From positions 6,200,001 through 6,264,000 of the forward strand of contig NZ_JAMOAO010000001.1 of assembly GCF_030555055.1 (NCBI RefSeq): a DNA stretch of 64,000 bases, given 5' to 3'. The notes below the pieces were generated by a model. It had not been told where the DNA came from, made no database searches, and was given only the letters and a program-made list of their open reading frames with translations. A program made the translations under genes and the position numbers. Below are positions 56,524 to 64,000 of this stretch, one piece after another; position 1 is the stretch's first letter; every line of letters begins with the position of its first letter. This DNA is from Nocardiopsis sp. YSL2 (lineage in GTDB: Bacteria; Actinomycetota; Actinomycetes; Streptosporangiales; Streptosporangiaceae).

Positions 56524-57701
56524 GAACCGTAGCTGTCGTCGGAGCCTCGCTGGCGGGGTTGCGTGCGGTCGAAGAGCTCAGGGCCCAGGGTTTCGACGGC
56601 CGCATCGCGGTCGTCGGTGAAGAGCAGCACCGGCCGTACGACCGCCCGCCGCTGTCGAAGGCCTACCTCGCGGGCACCTGCTCCCCGGAGAGCCTGAGGC
56701 TGGCCGACGACTCCGACACCGACGAGCTGGCGGCGGAATGGCACCTCGGGGTCCGCGCCGACTCCCTCGACCCCGGCACGCGGTCGATCCGGCTCTCCAA
56801 CGGCGAGGAGATCACCGCGGACGGCATCGTCATCGCCACCGGCGGCCGGGCCCGGCCCCTCCCCGGAGCGGAGGGCCTGTCGGGGGTGCACACCGTGCGG
56901 ACGCTGGACGACGCCGCGGCACTGCGCGCCGACCTGGAGAACAGCTCCGCGGGGGTGGTGGTGATCGGCGCCGGCTGGATCGGCGCCGAGGTCGCCTCGA
57001 CCTGCCATTCCCTCGGACGCCAGGTGACGGTCGTCGAAGCCAACATCACGCCGCTCTCGCGCGTCCTCGGGCCGACCATGGGCGAGGTCTGCGCGGCGCT
57101 GCACACCGACCACGGCGTGGCCCTCCGCACGGGCGTGGGCGTGCGCTCCCTGACGTCGACGGGCTTCGGCCCGTGGAAGCGTGTCACCGGCGTGGACCTC
57201 GCCGACGGCACGCACCTGCCCGCGGACGTGGTCGTGGTCGGGATCGGCATGGTGCCCAACACCGAGTGGCTCGCCGGATCGGGCCTGGCGGTCGACAACG
57301 GCGTGCTCTGCGACGCCGGCTGCGTCACGGCGTTCCCCTCCGTGGTCGCGGTGGGCGACGTCGCCCGGTACCACGGTCCCGACGGGCCGGTCCGGCACGA
57401 ACACTGGACCAACGCCTCCGAGCAGCCCGCCACCGCCGTGCGCAACCTCCTGGCGGGCACCACCATCGAGGAGTACCGGCCCTCCGGCTACTTCTGGTCC
57501 CAGCAGTACGGCACCCGGCTGCAGGTCGCCGGGCACCCCGGTGACGCCGACGAGGTCACCGTCATCGACGGCTCACCGGACGACCGCGTGTTCGTCGCCG
57601 AGTACCGCCGCCAAGGGGCGGCGGTGGGGGTGCTCGCGATGAACAACCCCAAGCTCTTCGGCCGCCTCCGCCGGCAACTGCGCGCCGCCGCGGCCCTCTG
57701 A
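56520..57701 (+). CDS. FAD-dependent ferredoxin reductase
   Basis: 393 aa. Two Rossmann motifs are present: VVGASLAGLRAVEEL at the N-terminus for FAD, and VVIGAGWIGAEVAS near residue 145 for NAD(P)H. The RPYDRPPLSK block and AVGDVARY near residue 280 are typical of BphA4/putidaredoxin-reductase-like enzymes. It would pass electrons from NAD(P)H to the ferredoxin encoded just upstream, and from there to a Rieske oxygenase. Confidence 0.92.
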   Translation: MRTVAVVGASLAGLRAVEELRAQGFDGRIAVVGEEQHRPYDRPPLSKAYLAGTCSPESLRLADDSDTDELAAEWHLGVRADSLDPGTRSIRLSNGEEITADGIVIATGGRARPLPGAEGLSGVHTVRTLDDAAALRADLENSSAGVVVIGAGWIGAEVASTCHSLGRQVTVVEANITPLSRVLGPTMGEVCAALHTDHGVALRTGVGVRSLTSTGFGPWKRVTGVDLADGTHLPADVVVVGIGMVPNTEWLAGSGLAVDNGVLCDAGCVTAFPSVVAVGDVARYHGPDGPVRHEHWTNASEQPATAVRNLLAGTTIEEYRPSGYFWSQQYGTRLQVAGHPGDADEVTVIDGSPDDRVFVAEYRRQGAAVGVLAMNNPKLFGRLRRQLRAAAAL

Positions 57702-57886
57702 GCCGTCCGCGTCGGCGGTGTGACGCGAAGCCGCGTGCCTCCGCCGACGAGCAGGGTCGACCCCTCCCCGCCCCTCCCATGGGATCGGCGCCCCCGATGC
57801 CGCGAACCCGCCGTCGGGGGTGTCGAAACAGCCGTGCCCCCTCGGGCACCGGGGCGAGGCCGACCGGAGGATCCCGGCCGTCCTGC

Positions 57887-59992
57887 TCAGTGCCGTACTG
57901 ACACACCGGGCCATGCGTCGTCGATCCGCTGGACCAGCCAGTCGTCCATGAGCCGGTCACCGGGAGCGGGACGGGTGTCCGGTTTGGCGGGCCCCCAGTC
58001 GCGGCGCAACTGTTCCTCGACGAGCCCGTCGAACGCGGCCCTGCCCCGGAGGCAGCGCAGATCGGGGTCGACCACCAGGAGCTCGGAGGGACGGTAGTGC
58101 TCGCACACCGAGGGGTGCAGGGCCTCGCGCATCACGTCGACCACTCCGGAGGTCGCGGCCTCATCGTCCCCGCTCGCGTGGACACCGAGGTCGCAGAACG
58201 GCTCGACCTCACGCACGGCACGCAGACACGCTTGGTTGTACAGCTCGTTTCCTCGCGGCGGCAGTGCCCTCCAGAGCTGCTCGGCCGCTGATCCGCACGG
58301 ACTCGGAACGCGGCCGGACGCCAGGTCGATACGCGCGTCTATGCTCTCCTTGAGCACTTCGATGCTTCGTTTTCTGAGCTTGCATCTGGTCATCAGACTC
58401 TCGTCGTGCCAGTTCTCGGCATTGAGCGTCCTGTGCCGGTTTCTCCCCTTGTCGCGTATGCCCTCGAACGCCATACGCGGCCAGGAGTGGTACTTCTCGA
58501 TGCCACGGGCCTCTTCTTTCGCGATGTGCAGCAGCACCAGCCGCATCCGGCGCGCGAGATCTCCGGACGAATCGCGCTTGAGATCGACAGCGAATTCCTG
58601 CTCGGTGGGGGCCTTTTCGGCGGAGTCCGACACGAGCAGGGGGAATGTTCCGCCCCGGGGATAGATTCCTGCCCTCCTGAGCGCGTGGAAGATATCCCGA
58701 CGATCCGCTTCGGTCGCTCTCGACCACTGGTTCACGAAATCGAAGTTCGCGGTCATCTTGAGCAGAACCACCAAACGGTATTCGCTCCGCTCGAACGGGT
58801 CCTGCCAGAACTGGGCACGGTTCAGGGCATGCAGGCGCAACGCCTTGACGTGCTCCCCCTCGAGTTCGTACAGAGACGCCAGTTCATAGCGGACCACACC
58901 CGCGACGCGCCGGGAGGCCGCGACCCTCTCCAGGCGCTCGATGGACCTGCGGCGCTCCTCACGACGCGGATCGAAGTCGTGGGCGTAGTCATGGCCTCCG
59001 CCGTTCCAACCCCCCTGGCAGCTGAAGGGCGACTTCACGGTCAGGTAGGCGGACAGGTCCTCACCGTCGAACCTCGCCCTGGCCCACTCGCGGGTCGACG
59101 CGTCCTTCAGGAAGATACGGGAGGCGACGAAACCCGCGGCCCGCGTGGCGGCCGCGTCCATCCGCAGGGGCGGCAGCGTGATCTGGTGTTCGCTCCTTTC
59201 CGTGACGCTCTCGTACACGTCGACGGTGACGGAGACCAGGCGATCGCCGTCCGAGGCCGACGCGTCCTCGCGTACCACGGGGGCGGCACCTTCGTCCGCG
59301 CGCACGCGCACCGTGTAGGAAGGTAGCCGCACGACTCTGGAGAACAGCCTGGCCAAGGCCGAGACGAGCTGGTTGCCCTTGATGTCGCTGCTCTCGACGA
59401 TGGACGCGACCGCTTCGCCCGGCTCTCCTCCCGGTTTCCACGCGGGTGTGACCACCTCGATGGCCGGAAGGCGCAGCCGCAGCTCGTTGAGCACGAGCCT
59501 GGTCGCCTCGTTGTCCTCGGCGGCCGGTTCGGCGACATGGACACGCGGCTCCCTCGACGCGATGCGTTCCAACCAGAGGTAGGCCAGCACGAGGGCGATC
59601 ACCAGGGCGGCGGCCCAGCCCCCCTGAGGCGCTCCGTCCAGCCATACGGGCTCTCCCAGGGGCCAGGACGGCCAGAACGCCCACGTGCCGCCCACCGCGA
59701 GCATGAGGAAGGCGCAGATCCGCAGCCAGCGCCGGCCGAAGACCTCGGAGACGCCCCACAGCAGGAGGAACGCCGCCACCAGCAGCCCGCCGACGACGAG
59801 CCGACCGGCCCCTCCGCCGGACGCGAACCCCATCAGCAGGAGGAGGACGAATATCGCCACCCACACCGGCGCGATGGTCAGGAAGACGACGCTCTTCCCG
59901 CCGATCTCCTGAAAGATCTCCGGGATGACGACCCGGGAGACAAGGAAGATCAAAAGACTGAGCAGAACGCCGACGATCAGGGAGGTTTCCAT
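57887..59992 (-). CDS. Large membrane-anchored protein of unknown function
   Basis: 701 aa. Five hydrophobic helices fill the N-terminus (about 4-24, 34-56, 66-85, 91-108 and 124-141). A soluble cytoplasmic part of 550 residues follows. It has Trp/Arg-rich, largely helical sequence, including a stretch that may form TPR-like repeats (RRVAGVVRYELASLYELEGEH) and a charged segment around LARRMRLVLLHIAKEEARG. I recognise no enzyme motif. It is divergent from a protease-nuclease fusion with a 408-nt spacer and may be its partner, for instance a membrane sensor; this is only context. ATG 59992 follows AGGGGAG closely. Confidence 0.75.
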   Translation of the reverse strand: METSLIVGVLLSLLIFLVSRVVIPEIFQEIGGKSVVFLTIAPVWVAIFVLLLLMGFASGGGAGRLVVGGLLVAAFLLLWGVSEVFGRRWLRICAFLMLAVGGTWAFWPSWPLGEPVWLDGAPQGGWAAALVIALVLAYLWLERIASREPRVHVAEPAAEDNEATRLVLNELRLRLPAIEVVTPAWKPGGEPGEAVASIVESSDIKGNQLVSALARLFSRVVRLPSYTVRVRADEGAAPVVREDASASDGDRLVSVTVDVYESVTERSEHQITLPPLRMDAAATRAAGFVASRIFLKDASTREWARARFDGEDLSAYLTVKSPFSCQGGWNGGGHDYAHDFDPRREERRRSIERLERVAASRRVAGVVRYELASLYELEGEHVKALRLHALNRAQFWQDPFERSEYRLVVLLKMTANFDFVNQWSRATEADRRDIFHALRRAGIYPRGGTFPLLVSDSAEKAPTEQEFAVDLKRDSSGDLARRMRLVLLHIAKEEARGIEKYHSWPRMAFEGIRDKGRNRHRTLNAENWHDESLMTRCKLRKRSIEVLKESIDARIDLASGRVPSPCGSAAEQLWRALPPRGNELYNQACLRAVREVEPFCDLGVHASGDDEAATSGVVDVMREALHPSVCEHYRPSELLVVDPDLRCLRGRAAFDGLVEEQLRRDWGPAKPDTRPAPGDRLMDDWLVQRIDDAWPGVSVRH

Positions 59993-60400
59993 CGTCTCCC
60001 CTCATGACACCTGCGGATCTCAGGGCCAGAGCGTTGAATCACTGCTCGCTCCGAAGCCCATGAGGCTGTCGGACCACACATGTGACGTATTCGATCCTAG
60101 CCGTCTCCGCGGTAACGCCCAAGAAGTTTGCCCGACCCTGGGCGTTCTTGACGAGCACGAGGAATACGGTCGTGCCACCACGATGTCGTCCACACGGTGG
60201 CCGTGCGGAGATGATTGCCAACACCTGCACAGCGGCGGTGATTACCCGGTGGGAGCCTCGGGAAGAATTCGGTGCAGGCCACCGCCCATGCAGATCGAGG
60301 AACGTGGACAGGTCGACGGCAGGCGTCGAGAGATCGACCGGCCCGCCCCTCCCGCTTCCCACGACCGCCTCGGTATCGGTTCCGTGAGGGGGAGATCTCC
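59993..60400. other. Divergent spacer of the membrane protein and protease-nuclease genes
   Basis: The 408 nt between two divergent starts hold no convincing gene; short frames on both strands lack ribosome sites. The middle (60040-60160) is less GC-rich than the genes and probably contains the promoters, but I could not pick clear -35/-10 pairs. The end has the GGGGGAG ribosome site of the plus-strand gene at about 60389. Confidence 0.4.
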
Positions 60401-62257
60401 ATGGCCACCGGGAGCACGAACGGGTCCGGGGAACCCGGGCAGGGCGACATCATCGCTTCCTTGCGCACGTTCATCCGTACCCGCGGGGCGGCCTTTCTGC
60501 AGGACCCCAACGTCTCCTCCATCGGTATCGGCTACAAGGAGAAGGACGGCCGACAGCAGGGGGAGATCACGCTCCAGTTCACCGTCGACACCAAGGTCCA
60601 GCCCGAGGCGCTGGAGGCCCTGGGCACGAGGATGCTGCCGGAGTCGGTCGTGGTGGACGGCGTCGAAGTGGCCACCGACGTGATCGAGCGCAGCTACGAA
60701 CCGCAGTTCAGGATCGTGGCCGAAGCGCGGAGCCCGGCCCGCAAGAACCGGATCGACCCCGTCGTGCCGGGTGTGAGTGTCGGGCACGTCGCCGTCTCGG
60801 CGGGCACGATCGGCTGCATCGTCTTCGACCGGCACGACGCCACCCCCTACATCCTGAGCAACTGGCACGTGCTGCACGGACCCGACGGCGAACTCGGCGA
60901 GGACATCGTCCAGCCCGGCCCCCACGATGACAACCGCACGTCCGACAACCGGCTGGGCGCGTTGAGGCGTTCCCACCTGGGGGTGGCGGGCGACTGCGCG
61001 GTGGCGACGATCGAGGACCGCCGGTTCTCACCGGAGATCGTCGAGCTCGGCGTCGCCCCCCGGGAACTGGGAGAGCCCGAGCTCGGTGACAAGGTCGTCA
61101 AGAGCGGCCGCACCACCGCCGTCACGCACGGCGTGGTCCGGCGCGTCGACACCCTCGTCAAGCTCGACTACGGGGGGACGGCGGGCCGTCAGATCATCGG
61201 CTGCTTCGAGATCGGCCCGGACCCGGACCATCCGCCCGAGGCCGGGGAGGTCAGCCGCGGAGGCGACTCGGGCGCGGCGTGGATGTTCGCCTCCGACGAC
61301 GGCCGGGCGGGGACGGTCCTGGCGGGGCTGCACTTCGGCGGCGAGGGCGCGGGCAACCCGGACGAGCACGCACTGGCCTGCCTGCCGGGCTCGGTCTTCG
61401 AGAAGCTGCACATCGGCCTGCGGCCGCCCGCACGCGCGCACGCGCAGGTCCTGGGCGGGTACGACCCCAACTTCCTGGGCACGCGGGTGGAGAGCCCGCG
61501 GCTGACCCCCGCCATCGAGGGCGACGCGGTCCGGCTGGAGGGGTCGGAGGTCATCCCGTACACGCACTTCTCGCTGGCGTTGAGCGCCTCACGCCGCTTC
61601 GCCCGGTGGGTGGCCTGGAACATCGACGGCGGCTCACTCAAGCGGCTCAGCCGCAGCGGCATCACCTTCGCCAAGGACGCGCGGCTCCCGGACGGGGTCC
61701 AGGTCGGCAACGAGGTGTACACGTCCAACCGGCTGGACCGGGGGCACATCGCCCGCCGCGCCGACCTGCTCTGGGACGGTCCGGCCGAGGCGGAGCAGGC
61801 GAACGCGGACTCGTTCTTCTACACCAACATCACGCCGCAGATCGAGGACTTCAACCAGAGCAGCAGGGGCGGGCTGTGGGGGCGGCTGGAGGACGCGGTC
61901 TTCGCCGACGTGGACGTCGACGACCTGCGGGTGAGCGTCTTCGCCGGGCCGGTCCTCCAGGACGACGACCGCCCCTACCGGGGCGTGCGGATCCCGCGCG
62001 AGCACTGGAAGGTCATCGTCTTCCGCCGACAGGGCGAGCTCAGGAGCACGGCGTTCGTGCTGACGCAGAACCTCGACCGGATCGAGGCCCTGGAACTGGA
62101 CGAGTTCCACGTGTTCCAGGTGATGCTGGGCGAGATCGAGGAGCGCGTACAGCTGCGGTTCCCGGCCGGGGTGCGCCGGGCGGGGACGCTGGTGGTGTCC
62201 GAGGCGCTGGCGGATCGGGAGCCGTTGGGGAGCCTGTCCGAGATCCGGTGGGGATGA
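60401..62257 (+). CDS. Trypsin-like protease fused to DNA/RNA non-specific endonuclease
   Basis: 618 aa, no signal peptide. Residues 120-340 resemble a chymotrypsin-fold serine protease with a plausible triad: His156 in LSNWHVLHG, Asp198 in AGDCAVATIED and Ser290 in RGGDSGAAW. Residues 360-618 are a NUC-family (NucA/Serratia-type) nuclease with DRGH (446-449, His449 catalytic) in SNRLDRGHIARRADL and the metal-binding Asn near 476 in FFYTNITPQ. The first 110 residues (PNVSSIGIGYKEKDGRQQG) resemble the N-terminal region of bacterial trypsin-like proteins. A cytoplasmic protease-nuclease suggests a self-controlled suicide effector rather than a digestive enzyme (inference). ATG 60401 has GGGGGAG 6 nt upstream. 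Confidence 0.85.
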   Translation: MATGSTNGSGEPGQGDIIASLRTFIRTRGAAFLQDPNVSSIGIGYKEKDGRQQGEITLQFTVDTKVQPEALEALGTRMLPESVVVDGVEVATDVIERSYEPQFRIVAEARSPARKNRIDPVVPGVSVGHVAVSAGTIGCIVFDRHDATPYILSNWHVLHGPDGELGEDIVQPGPHDDNRTSDNRLGALRRSHLGVAGDCAVATIEDRRFSPEIVELGVAPRELGEPELGDKVVKSGRTTAVTHGVVRRVDTLVKLDYGGTAGRQIIGCFEIGPDPDHPPEAGEVSRGGDSGAAWMFASDDGRAGTVLAGLHFGGEGAGNPDEHALACLPGSVFEKLHIGLRPPARAHAQVLGGYDPNFLGTRVESPRLTPAIEGDAVRLEGSEVIPYTHFSLALSASRRFARWVAWNIDGGSLKRLSRSGITFAKDARLPDGVQVGNEVYTSNRLDRGHIARRADLLWDGPAEAEQANADSFFYTNITPQIEDFNQSSRGGLWGRLEDAVFADVDVDDLRVSVFAGPVLQDDDRPYRGVRIPREHWKVIVFRRQGELRSTAFVLTQNLDRIEALELDEFHVFQVMLGEIEERVQLRFPAGVRRAGTLVVSEALADREPLGSLSEIRWG

Positions 62258-62368
62258 CCGGCCGGCGGCCGGATGGGGTGCGGTCGGTGGCGGCGGGCCA
62301 CCGGGCACGCCGTCGGGCCCCGGCCGGGCGCGAGGTCTCCCGCGCCCGCGCTGGGTCCATGGCTCCCG

Positions 62369-63178
62369 CTACGCCGTCGAGTGGGCCGGTTCGAGCGGGA
62401 CCACCAGCGGGGCGCCGCTCACCGGGTCGGGCGTGATGGCGCAGGCGACTCCGAAGACGGCCTCGACCAGGTCCGGGGTGATCACGTCGCCCGGGTCCCC
62501 CTGGGCGACGACACCGCCGTCGCTCAGGGCGATGAGGTGGTCGGCGTAGCGGGAGGCTTCGTGGAGGTCGTGCAGAACCATGACGACGGTGACGCCGCGC
62601 TCCTGGTTGAGGGTGCGCAACAGCCGCAGGATCTCGAGCCGGTGGGCCAGATCGAGGTAGGTGGTGGGCTCGTCGAGCAGGAGGATCGGTGTTCGCTGCG
62701 CGAGGGTCATCGCGATCCAGGCACGCTGACGCTGCCCGCCGGAGAGTTCGTCGACCGCCCGTCCGGCGAGCTCGCCCATGCCGGTCGCTTCGAGTGCCCC
62801 GTCGACCGCGTCCTGATCGCTCCGGGTCCAGCGGCCGAAGGCTCCCCGGTGGGGATGACGGCCCCGGGCGACGAGGTCGGTGACGGTCAGCTGCTCGGGG
62901 ACCGTGTTGGCCTGCGGCAGCAGTCCCAGTTCACGGGCGAGCTCGCGGGTCGGCCTGCGGTGGACCGGCTCACCGTCGAGGAGGACGGCCCCCGTGCCGG
63001 GAGCGAGCACCCGCCCCATCGTCTTGAGCAGTGTGGACTTGCCGCAGCCGTTGGGACCGATGATCGCGGTGACGGCTCGGTCGGGGATATCGAGGTCGAT
63101 CGTGTCCAGGACGGTCCGGGATCCGTAGGCCACGGACAGCGCCTCGGAACGCAGGCGGGGCGGAGTGGACGCACTCAT
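62369..63178 (-). CDS. Iron-siderophore ABC transporter ATPase (FecE/FepC-like)
   Basis: 269 aa. Walker A GPNGCGKST near residue 42, Q-loop LLPQANTVPEQLTV, signature LSGGQRQR, Walker B PILLLDEPTTYLDLAHR and H-loop VLHDLHEASRYADH. The TYLD and VARGRHPHRG features are typical of ferric-siderophore ATPases. The ATG overlaps the permease stop (ATGA). Confidence 0.93.
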   Translation of the reverse strand: MSASTPPRLRSEALSVAYGSRTVLDTIDLDIPDRAVTAIIGPNGCGKSTLLKTMGRVLAPGTGAVLLDGEPVHRRPTRELARELGLLPQANTVPEQLTVTDLVARGRHPHRGAFGRWTRSDQDAVDGALEATGMGELAGRAVDELSGGQRQRAWIAMTLAQRTPILLLDEPTTYLDLAHRLEILRLLRTLNQERGVTVVMVLHDLHEASRYADHLIALSDGGVVAQGDPGDVITPDLVEAVFGVACAITPDPVSGAPLVVPLEPAHSTA

Positions 63179-64000
63179 CGTTTTCCTGTTCGGTGAAGGA
63201 GCCACAGCAGGTAGGGGGCGCCGAGCGCTGCGGTGACGACGCCCGCGGGGATGGTGGTCGGCGCGAACAGGCGCTGGCCCAGGACGTCCGCGGTGAGCAC
63301 GAGCATCCCTCCGACCAGCGCCGACGCGGTGAAGGTGAGGGCGCCGGCCGGTCCGGTCAGGCGGCGCGCGATATGCGGGGCGCCCAGGGCGACGAACGCG
63401 ATCGGACCGGCCACGGCGACCGCGATACCGGTGAGCACGGCGGACATGCCGAGCAGCGCGGAACGCGTGTGCCGCACGTGCACGCCCGCGCCGGTGGCGA
63501 TCTCGTCGCCGAGTTCGAGTACGGCGAGGCGGCGCAGCAGCCAGTACGCGCAGGGCAACGCGATCGCGAGGCCCAGGCCCGCAGCGCTCGCGTGGGTCCA
63601 GTCGCGGGCGTGCAGGCTCCCGGCCAGCCAGACCTCGGCGGCTCCGAGCCGCCCGGACGGGAGTCGGGCCATCACGAGCGACACCCCGGCGGAGGCGACG
63701 GCGTGCACGCCGATGCCGATGAGTACCAGGCGCCCGCCGGCGGCACCGGAGCGCCCGCCGAACACGTACAGCAGCGCGGTCGCGGCGGCGGCCCCGGCCG
63801 CGGCGGCCACCGGCAGCGCCAGCGGCGGCACGGCCGCACCGATCGCGAGCACGGCCGCGAGGCTCGCGCCACCGGTCACGCCGACCACGTCAGGTGAGGC
63901 GAGGGGATTGCGCAGGAGGCCCTGCATCAGAGTGCCGGCCGCGCCGAGGGCCATACCCACCAGCAGTGCGGTGAGGACCCGGGGCAGGCGCAACTGCTGG
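63175..64000 (-). CDS. Iron-siderophore ABC permease (FecCD), N-terminus outside the window
   Basis: 274 residues of the C-terminal part are visible and the frame stays open to base 64000. The first visible residues (QQLRLPRVLTALLVG, then MQGLLRNPLASPDVVG) match the end of helix 2 and the following conserved loop of FecCD permeases. Several hydrophobic helices and the APHIARRL block that contacts the ATPase follow. The gene is coupled to the ATPase gene. The binding protein and any second permease would lie beyond the window. Confidence 0.92.
   Translation of the reverse strand, partial: QQLRLPRVLTALLVGMALGAAGTLMQGLLRNPLASPDVVGVTGGASLAAVLAIGAAVPPLALPVAAAAGAAAATALLYVFGGRSGAAGGRLVLIGIGVHAVASAGVSLVMARLPSGRLGAAEVWLAGSLHARDWTHASAAGLGLAIALPCAYWLLRRLAVLELGDEIATGAGVHVRHTRSALLGMSAVLTGIAVAVAGPIAFVALGAPHIARRLTGPAGALTFTASALVGGMLVLTADVLGQRLFAPTTIPAGVVTAALGAPYLLWLLHRTGKR

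Overview
This is a high-GC window with dense, mostly polycistronic genes, frequent GTG/TTG starts and ATGA or GTGA overlaps. The WhiJ-type XRE + DUF397 + HATPase trio, DUF5753-like regulators and strong third-position GC point to a filamentous actinomycete. The family Nocardiopsaceae is my guess; I cannot prove it from sequence alone. I see no rRNA, tRNA, CRISPR array, transposase or integrase.

Layout. 0-0.7 kb: a secreted protein translationally coupled to a lipoprotein that leaves the window. 0.7-1.5 kb: no intact gene, possibly a decayed one. 1.5-3.8 kb: an actinomycete regulatory trio (small Arg/Pro-rich membrane protein, HATPase anti-sigma-like protein, XRE regulator, DUF397 protein). 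3.9-21.6 kb: a defence-island-like block. On the minus strand are a 2083-aa Ser/Thr kinase + DEAD/DEAH helicase + DUF1998 + nuclease-like fusion, a SNF2-type helicase and an Eco57I-like adenine methyltransferase. Divergent from these are an HTH/N6-methylase-like protein whose catalytic NPPF-type motif is degenerate, and a UvrD-type helicase with a RelE/ParE-like N-terminus. The parts recall class 1 DISARM (SNF2 helicase, adenine MTase, helicase, DUF1998) and Druantia DruE (giant DUF1998 helicase). The fused kinase recalls PglW of BREX-2/Pgl, but the combination matches none of them. This is my main candidate for an undescribed system.

21.9-31.9 kb: a TetR-controlled glycoside-use locus (GH78 rhamnosidase, family-5 binding-protein ABC importer with a permease-ATPase fusion, GH1 beta-glucosidase). 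32.4-35.1 kb: thiolase and acyl-CoA thioesterase divergent from an HxlR regulator, with a perfect palindrome at the divergent starts.

35.2-57.7 kb: a nearly complete glycine betaine-to-CO2/pyruvate pathway. One operon (soxB-soxD-soxA-soxG-sdaA-purU-fchA-folD-folE) converts sarcosine to glycine, serine to pyruvate, and one-carbon units to formate, with folate synthesis support. A second operon (glyA, small ORF, dimethylglycine oxidase-like protein, Rieske betaine monooxygenase, BCCT transporter, FdhF-type formate dehydrogenase) imports and demethylates betaine and disposes of formate. A GntR gene and an IclR gene lie in the cluster. The same TGATATATCA palindrome precedes both operons, so I infer a shared GntR regulon. 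A TTGCG/CGCAA dyad links glyA with the iclR/ferredoxin intergenic region. A Rieske ferredoxin and an FAD reductase, divergent from iclR, are the likely electron donors to the oxygenase.

57.9-62.3 kb: a large membrane-anchored protein of unknown function, divergent from a trypsin-like protease + DNA/RNA non-specific endonuclease fusion, possibly a second conflict module. 62.4-64 kb: ATPase and permease of a siderophore-type (FecCD/FecE) iron importer, cut by the window end.
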